Assembly: GCA_034670405.1 (NCBI GenBank)
Contig: JAXDDX010000185.1
Span: forward strand, 248,001 to 312,000
Source of the DNA: Hoplostethus atlanticus
Lineage: Eukaryota; Chordata; Actinopteri; Trachichthyiformes; Trachichthyidae
Reading direction: 5' to 3'
DNA: 64,000 nt
A program made the translations under genes and the position numbers. Below the pieces are notes generated by a model. It worked only from the letters and a program-made list of their open reading frames with translations, had not been told where the DNA came from and searched no databases. This document shows, piece after piece, positions 12,301-21,300 of the stretch (positions within the stretch are counted from its first letter, which is position 1; the number at the start of each line of letters is the position of its first letter).

Positions 12301-15300
12301 CCTTTGCGGGGGGGTTAGCGATGGGTCAGTTGGTTTGCTCTATAGGGGAACCCACTTACGTCATGGACGTTAACCAATACTAAAAATGTTGAAATCATGA
12401 AAAATAAATACAATTAATGGAATCAATTATGTTCAGGAAATCTTGTGCTCAATGCATGTAAGATCATAACCTTGCACATTTGAAGAGCTAAGCTGCTCGC
12501 ATAGCCATTGTATGGTGCCAGTTTGGTTCTCCTAAATATGTAGTGGTAGCTTGCGACAACAAACACAGGAGGGTCTACCAGCTAGAAAAATCCTGGCCTG
12601 TAACATTACAAACGTTAACCACTTACTCTTCTTAGTCTCTGGATTTATGGTGGATCACAAACCAACGTAAAAAGTGGCTTCCTCTCCTCTCCTGTCACTA
12701 CTGATACGATGACATGGGCCTTCTTTGGGTGGATGACTTCATTGCATCACAATCCACTCTTGCACCCCTCTTAAATAAGCTTTTACTTAAATGCAATTTT
12801 CATGTTGATTTAAATTCAATGGAGAACAAACACAGAACTGTGTAAGTTTCTTATCTTAAACACAACAAACAAAATACGACTTGAGAAACTGTCCTTACCT
12901 CGAGTTGGTCTCTGAGATGTGACTGGGCAGGGCTAATGCCATTTGGCTGCTCATCCTTGTCTGCAAAGTTTTTATGGTCTTTGTGATCTTTGCCCAAGTC
13001 TTTTGCAGGGCGACCCCGTCCCAGGGTACTGGGACGCGACAGCCGCTTTATTAAATCCTTGAAGCCACTCTTCTTCTCATCTGCTGAACTGCCACCTTCA
13101 TCCTGAGAATCCAAGCAATCGCTTGCTTTGGGTTGTACCTTGACACTGGCATGGGAAAGCATTAGCAAATAGTGGAGATGAAAAGCATAACAGTGATGAG
13201 AATTATAATACAGAGGTGAGGGTCAAAGATGGTAAGTGTAACAAACAAAAAAGTAACAACAATAACAGGGGTAACAGATGAGAGCGGTAACAGGCATAGT
13301 GTAACCAGGGTTCTAAATATATCAGACCATTATTGTTGACCTGGGAAAGTTACACCTTATTATTAAGGTCATAATGGACCTGCTTAGTGATGCTAGGGAA
13401 GCCACTACTACTCTTCACAAACAAGGCAACAGTAAACATGTCATCCTCCACCAATGATGGAGACCCCCTCTGTGACAATCAGTAACAAATGTCACCTTGC
13501 TTTGAGCACTCCCCTTGAGCTAATGAGTGTAATTTTGTAAATGCTGGAGTGCAAAGGTGTGATGCATCATGCATCATGTCAAAATGATTTGAAAGCTAAA
13601 TTCGGTTAAGCAACCTTAATCAGAGCACACAGAGCAAACAATGGAAGGGTAAAAATATAGCTTCCTGTCCCATTCACTTAATCAGCTGTATAAGAGACAC
13701 CTGTGCACATCCTATGTGGAGCACTTTGTCTTGGGAATTGTAGTTTTACAGTCACATAGTGAAAATATAAAATAGAGAAAGGGGCTAGGAGAGGGAAATC
13801 AGGCCAAAGCCATAATAGATCATAGAGACCCCTAATCTACAAGAAATGTTTACATCAAATACAAGTCTATGAAAGGGGAATCAGATCAATGCCTTCCAAG
13901 ATCCTAAACATATTCAATATTCAAGAGCAAAAACCTGTATTACAGCATAACACTCACACAATTCTCCAGGAGACCAGTAGGCTACAGTTTACCTAATGTG
14001 TTGATCCAAAATACACTGTTTCCACTTCCTGTTTCTGCCACCCAGTGTTTTGCAAACAGTCTAGCTCTGCTAAACTTTGCTCCATCATAAAACTTTAGAT
14101 CGCTGATTTCCACTAGATCACTACACTTTCGCTTTATTCCTCCCTTTTGCTCCTACTTTTTCTTTTATCCAAGCCTGTCAATTTTCACCAGTGTATTTTT
14201 AATCTCAGCCGCCGGCTTCCCTGTACAACCCGATCTAGTCTCCCAAAGATACCAGCAAGGGTAAGCATGGCTTCTTGTTCCACTTGTGTGCTTATCTTAG
14301 AGAAGTTGACGTGTCCGTCAGAGGTAAGCGGATAGGCCGATTACCTTAGACGAGACGGGCACCCCAGACAGTCTAGATACGTAGCCAGCTAGCCAGCTCA
14401 CGAGTGTTAGCAGTAGCCCGATCGATAGCCCCGGGGGGTTACTCCGGCTTTAGCCGAGATAGCATAACCCCATCGGCAGTGGGTGACGGGAGAGCTAGTC
14501 AGTTCCAGCTAGGGGTGGGTGGTATAACGGTTGAACCGGTATACCGGTAGAAATCCGTGCCAAGGTAGAGATTTGACTGCGTGCTGCCATTTAAAGATAA
14601 TAAACTAATTTGTGGAAAAAGACGATGTGAAAAGGTTGGTCCATTATTGGCTACTAAAAAAAAAACCCCACGTGAGTAGTGCAACGTAAACTTCGCCGTA
14701 AACAGACGCATGCTTTCTGAAGATGCATGGTGAAATGGAGGGCAGCGAGCATGATGCGGGAGCTCCCGTTCCCGATGCAAACAAAGAAGAAGAATTAGTT
14801 AGAAAGAAAGGTGCTTCGTCCATCATCTGGACGTGGTTTGGGTTTAAAAAGTCGGACCTTGAGCAGAAAACTATTATCTGCAAGCAATATTGAGCGAGAG
14901 TGGTTGCCGGCGGTGTTAACACAAGCAATCAGACGCAGAATTTTTAGTACATGCCATTGTATCATCGAGAATTGATTATTGGAATGTCTTCTTTTCGGGC
15001 TTACCTACTGGGCGCACTAAAAAACTACAACTGGTTCAGAATGTTGCTGCCAGAATCCTGAACAAAACTAGGAAATTCGACCATATAATGCCCATCCTAT
15101 CCTCATTACACTGGCTACCAATTCAGGCCAGGTGTGACTTCATTACATGGGATGGCACCGTCCTACTTATCAGATCTGATTAAACCATATAAACTGCCAC
15201 GCGCCCTCAGATCACAGGACGCTGGCTACCTGTCTATCCCAGCAGTCAAAAAGAAAACTGCAGGTAAGGTTTTCTTACCGGGCACCCTATCTCTGGAACA

Positions 15301-18300
15301 GTCTGCCTGCCTCAATCAGAGAGACAGGCTCTATCAAAGTCTTTAAGTCAAGGCTAAAAACCCATTCATTTTCTTTATCATTTGACCAGCCTTGAGGGAG
15401 TGGCTCAGTCTCTTCTCAGAGTAAGGCTAGACCAGTTAGCTCACCCTAGCTCAGGTTCCTACCGATGGATACTAGTATCCTGCCTACATGTCCTATTCTC
15501 CTGGTCTAGCTGCTCCTGTCCACTGACGTTGGTCCTATTTGTCTGTGTTAGCGAGAGTGCGTGTATGGGTGTGTCTCCTATCTGTTCCAGGCTGCAGCTC
15601 GGTAGAGTTGGCATCTGCGTGGTCCCCCACTCCTATGATGACACTGACTGAGCTGCCGTTTGCTGCTGTTTGCACATCAGATCTGGACGTCCAACCCAAA
15701 TACATTTTTATGGATTGTGTATGGATTGTCGCTGCTTGCCCAAACTCGGCATCTATTACACGCCCAACTGTCGTGGTAGGGGGATCCCTCTCGGAGTAGC
15801 CCCTCCCGAGGTTTCTTCCAATTTTCCTTGTCCTCTGTTGAGGGTCTAAGGCTGGGGGATGTCGTGTACTAACCATTTGCTGTTTCACATGTTGGGCACT
15901 GTGAAGGCCTTTGAGACTAACGGTGATTAAGGGCTATACAAATAAATGTGATTTGATTCTCTGTGGCATACCTTTCACTCTGTGTCTCCCCCCTTTGGCA
16001 ATTCAATGTGTCCCATGCCCTGGAATTGTATAGAGGAGATAGGATGTGAGAATTAATTTAAGTGACAGGATAGTTCACTAGACCAAAGGGGCTGTAGGGC
16101 TGTCAAAATTGGCCAAAAATATCTATTTGTGCGCATTATGTCCATAAGAGGGCAAACCAATACGAGAGACATAACTACTTGTATAGGTATATTTATTTCA
16201 ACATAAACATGTCTTTTAAAAGATCTACATACCATTACAAAATAAACTAATAAAATAATGTCCTATACCGTAAAACTTCATTTAAAGTCTCTCTAGTAGT
16301 AGTAGTAGTAGTATTCTTAAGGATATAGGCCTGAGGGGTGTAGGTGGTGATACAAGAAACTGACAAAGTTTTGTCTTTTTTCACACTTCTCCCAAGAAGA
16401 TGCACTGGAACACATTTAGATTGGAAGTCGGGAATACCGACTCGGAACTATCGACTTCTGATTTGCAATGGATTGCGGCATAAATCGCTTTTTTGTCAGG
16501 ACTGTGCCTGTGATTTGGCAAGGAAGACACGCTAAAGCAGCTAGCTAAACAGTCTCTGGCTGAGGTAAAGCAAACTTAGATTGCCGCAGGAAACTTGCAA
16601 GTGTGGTTCCGCATTATCAAACTTGTAATGGGTTGATCACATGTACTGAATGCCTTACATATACAATTATATAGTCCTACCATCTGATAAAGATGCAGCC
16701 TGGATTTGATCTGTGTCTAACTCCAATGCCGGCTGGTAGGGATGGTAAGATTCACCGATTTGCATCTGTGCACAGTTCACGATGCGATTGCCCCGATTAA
16801 AAAGTGTGAAGTAAAAATGGCACTTTTTTTTAGTTAATTTATGATTTGCTGTTTGCTTTAGAAGAACGAAAGAAATACAATCAAACTCTCTGTACCATAT
16901 TGAATTGCATAGCATCATATTCTTTTGCATCGCATCGAATCGTATTGCGTTGAATTGCATTGTGTTGAATCAAATCGTGTCGAATCACACTGCATTGCAA
17001 TAGGGGTGAATCGTATCACATTGGTAGTTGGTTCTGTAGTGTATGCAGGAGACATCGGCCTCCCCCCCTCTTTGGACCATACAAAATACACAGCAACACC
17101 CAAAGACTAACTGCTAGCCTATAGGGCAGTGAAAGGAACAGCTCTTTCTTACCTCCAGGCTATGGTCAAGCCTTACACCCCCGCCCGACCACTTCGCTCT
17201 GCTGCCTCGAGGCGACTGGTTGCCCTGTTGCTCAGAGGACCCTGCGGCCGATCTACACGGTCACAGCTTTTCTCTGTTCTGGCCCTGCAGTGGTGGAATG
17301 AACTCCCCACTGATGTCAGGACAGCTGAGTCGCTGCCCATCTTTCGCCACAGGCTGAAAACCCACCTCTTCAAGAAACACTACCCTGACCCTTCTTCTTA
17401 GCACTTGCCTATTTGTCTTCAATTATTTGTCTGAGCCCTTGTTTATTAGCTCTTGTTTATTTGATTCACTTATTTGTCTTAGCTCTTGTTTATCTGATTT
17501 TCTTATTTGTCTCATTTGTTTAAGAAAAGTAGGTAGCTAACTTATTGCACCTTTGCCTTAGCACTAGTTATGCTCTTAGTTGCTTGTTTAGGAAGGAAAT
17601 GCACTTACGATTTCTGGTGACTAGTAGTTCTGTTGCCTACCTATGTTGAATGCACTTATTGTAAGTCGCTTTGGATAAAAGCATCTGCTAAATGATTGTA
17701 ATGTAACACATTCCTCTCCCAGGGTCTTCCTTCCTAAGACCCCTGCTGTGCTCCCAGGAACCCAAGGAACCCCCTTTGCAGCAAAAGGTGGATTTCCCCC
17801 AAAAAGCTGCCAAAAAGTAACACTTTGCAGGTTCGATTAGCCCGCTCTGGTGCCATTAGGAGATGGGACCGATGATAAGGGACGGGGAAATGTACCTAAT
17901 CTGCCTTCCAAGGGAGACACAGAAGGAGTGAACAAAGAAACTCTGGAATGTATTGCAAAAATGTGCTTTCTGTGTATGTTTTATTAGATTTGAACTTCAC
18001 ATCATGTGGCAGATGATGTGCCCTACTTCCCAATGTAGTATCTTGGTTAGTCAGTCAAGGCACACAGAATGTGTTATCAGGACTTTTGGTTTACTCGCCA
18101 GTATTTTGTGGTAAGACAGTGATGTTTGGTGTCATACAAACCCATTTGTTGTTAGGTGTTTAAATATGTCACTTGCATTTGCATGGAAATGCAGTTTTAG
18201 GGGATGGTGATCACCGGTCATCAGGTTGTAAATCTGATGCATGCAAATGAGGGAAACACCTACCACTCCTGACATACCATAAAAGCCTCTCAGCCCTTGA

Positions 18301-21300
18301 CTCTTGGGCTCAGCTCACACACGAAATCTCACGAACTCGAACGAACAAAGGAGGACAACTCCTGCAATGGGCGGACGGGCAAAAACTCAGGTGGAAAGAC
18401 ATCAAGGAACATCAAGAAACTCAACTCAACCGTCCCGCAGCCCGTCCCGCAGCCCGTCCTGTAACTAAGTTTGAACCTGGCTCAAAGCTCTTCTCTCAGC
18501 TCAAGTACCAGACCCGCTCCAGAGTGAATCTTGCCGAGACGGCCAATTGAGTTCACTCAACCTGATCCAGAAGACTACGAAACCACGTCAGAAGCCAGCC
18601 GCTACTCTACTCTGCTTCCTGAACGACGTAAGTCAACAAATTGACCTATCCCTCTATATCCACTGAGGTGAACTGTTGGCTCGACGACTCCGACGAACAA
18701 CAGCCCCCGGACCGCACTCCACTACGGCCCTCCTGACGTCGACTGGTCCATACACCCAGACGGTAACCAACTTTCTTGTTGATGCACGGGTGATGCAAAG
18801 GCAGTGTTGAACTGTGAAAGTGAGGTTAGAATTCTCTCTCTCTCTCTCTCTCTCCTTCTGTCCCAAGTCTCCCGGAAACTGTCAGCTGTCCTCCAAGCCA
18901 TCTTTCACTGTTGCCACATTGCCGCAATTAGATGTATTATAGCTCAGGTCGTTTTGTCGTTGTGCCAACTTCCTTGCAATTGCTATTTGCCATATTCTCT
19001 GCCACTGTTATTTGCCATACCATTTGCCAATATTACCTGCCCTCATTTCATTTAACTTTGTTGTACATACATTTATCTATCGTTATTCTTTGTGTTTAAT
19101 CAGTTAATAAATCTTTGTATTTATAAAGAACTGACTATTGTGTGTTATTGATATATCCTGGACATGAAGGTAGAAAATAACTGAAATCTAGAGCTCATTA
19201 CTTCTGATTAGACTGATATTATAAAGAGACTATTCCAGTGTAAACTGGTGGTGCCCCAAGAGTGTTAATTAATAAGATATTAATTACTAAGAATAATTTT
19301 AATAATTGTCAATTTTCAGAATTGACCAAATAGTCTCATCGTTCATAACGAAGCACAACACGCTACAGTTCAGATGTATCTTTAATATATCGGATTGTTG
19401 ACAATGTATCGAGATGCTTATTGCATCGACCTCAGTGATAGAGATGCACATCCCTACCGACTGGACAACTGACTGTGAGGTCTCTCCTATTATTATTATT
19501 TGTGGGATTGCTGTGAAACAGCAAACCTTGCTCACCTGTAGCCCGAAATCCGCTTGTGCCACATATGTGGTTCAGATATCGAAACGTGCCGAATTATGCG
19601 ACGGGGTGTGGAAATTAGTAACGGTGGCCGAAATTTGCACGATTCACGAGTTATCGCAGAAAAACACGGTTTTTAAAAACGCGGTCGCCGCGCTACTTGT
19701 CCCACAGTTTTCGAGCTACATGCACGTGTCATATGTCAAACTGTCCGGAATTATTGGGGGAGTGTTGCTATTCTAAGAGATACTAGTAGTACTTTAGGAA
19801 TTATGAGATACTTTGTACTCCCCATAGACTTCCATGTATTTGAACTCCCATAGACTTCCATGTATTTTGAACTCTCCATAGACTTTAATGTATTTGTAAT
19901 GCAACTGCATTCAACTTCATACAACTTTCAAGTACTACTACTAGTACTACTACAGATGCCGCCATTTTGGATCCAGCTAGAACACATTAGAAATCACAGT
20001 CATCAATGTATTTGTAATGCAGCTGCATTCAACTTCATGCAACTTTCAAGTACTACTACTAGTACTGCTACAGATGCTGCCATTTTGGATCCAGGCGGCC
20101 ATTTTGGATCCAGCTAGAACACATTAGAAATCACATAGACATCAATGTATTTGTAATGCAACTGCATTCAACTTCATACAACAGAGTAATATATACTTCG
20201 CGGTTTGCCCGTACAGTAATCCCATGCATTTTCCACGGGAAATGCATTTCTAGTTATTCTTCCGTGCGCTTTTTGCATTGATCCCTATGGTTTTTTTTTG
20301 CTCACCTGTAGCGCGAAATCAGCTTGTGCCACATATGTGATTCAGGTATCGAAATGTGTCGAATTATGCAACGGGGTGTGGAAATTAGTAACGGTGGCAG
20401 AAATTTGCACGATTCACGAGTTATCGCAGATAAACACGAGTTTTAAAAACGCGGTTGAAGTGTATCACCTCCCGCAATTTTCGAGCTACATGCACGTGTC
20501 ATATGTAAAACTGTCCGGAATTATTGGGGGAGGTGTGCTATGTCTTTTATAAGAGATACTAGTAGTACTTTAGGAATTATGAAGTACCATAGACTTCAAT
20601 GTATTTTGTACTCTCATAGACTTCAATGTATTTGCAATGCAACTGCATTCAACTTCATACAACTTTAAAGTACTACTGCTAGTACTACTACAAATGCCGC
20701 CATTTTGGATCCAGACGGCCATTTTGGATCCAGCCACTAAACATTAGCAATGACATATTAGACCCTAGCAACGACTTATAAACAACGTAGGACACCTTGG
20801 CAACCAACTATAACACCCTATCAACCGCCTAGGACACCCTAGCAACGGCCCAGGACACCCTAGCAACACCATAGCAATGGCCCAGGACACCCTAGCAAAA
20901 CCCTAGCAACGGCCCAGGATACCCTAGCAACGGCACAGGACACCCTAGCAACGGCCCAGTACACCCTAGCAACACCCTAGCAACGGCCCAGGACACCTTA
21001 GCAACACCCTAGCAACGGCCTAGGACACCCTAGCAATGGCCCAGGACACCCTAGCAACGGCCCAGGACACCCTAGCAACGGCCTAGGACACCACAGCAAC
21101 ACCCTAGCAATGGCCCAAGACACCCTAGCAACACCCTAGCAACAGCCCAGGACACCCTAGCAACGGCCTAGGACACCCTAACAACGGCCCAGGACACCCT
21201 AGCAACGGCCCAGGACACCCTAGCAACACCCTAGCAACAGCCCAGGACACCCTAGCAACACCCTAGCAACGGCCTAGGACACCCTAGCAACGGCCCAGGA

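Larger units (their letters stand above)
13828..16075 (-). repeat. Old copy (C) of the bcl2l12 intron/insert repeat, interrupted
   Basis: 13828-14028 and 15958-16075, read on the minus strand, match consecutive parts of 35585-35800 (for example gcattgaacacattgaattg / gacacattgaattgcc, and ggatcttggaaggcatt). The copy looks about 20% diverged and is split by about 1.9 kb (14029-15957) that holds a hAT relic and a LINE. Because it also matches intron sequence at 22322-22410, part of that intron is itself a dispersed repeat. Confidence 0.55.

Noticed and set aside
16667..17103. ORFs rich in [12 protein letters not shown] runs on the minus strand
   Set aside because: They come from the degenerate gaatcg/gaattg simple repeat and are not coding.
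18654..19055. ORFs around the (tc)n run that might be part of a retroviral-type gene
   Set aside because: No gag, protease or RT motifs. The region is at most a solitary LTR.
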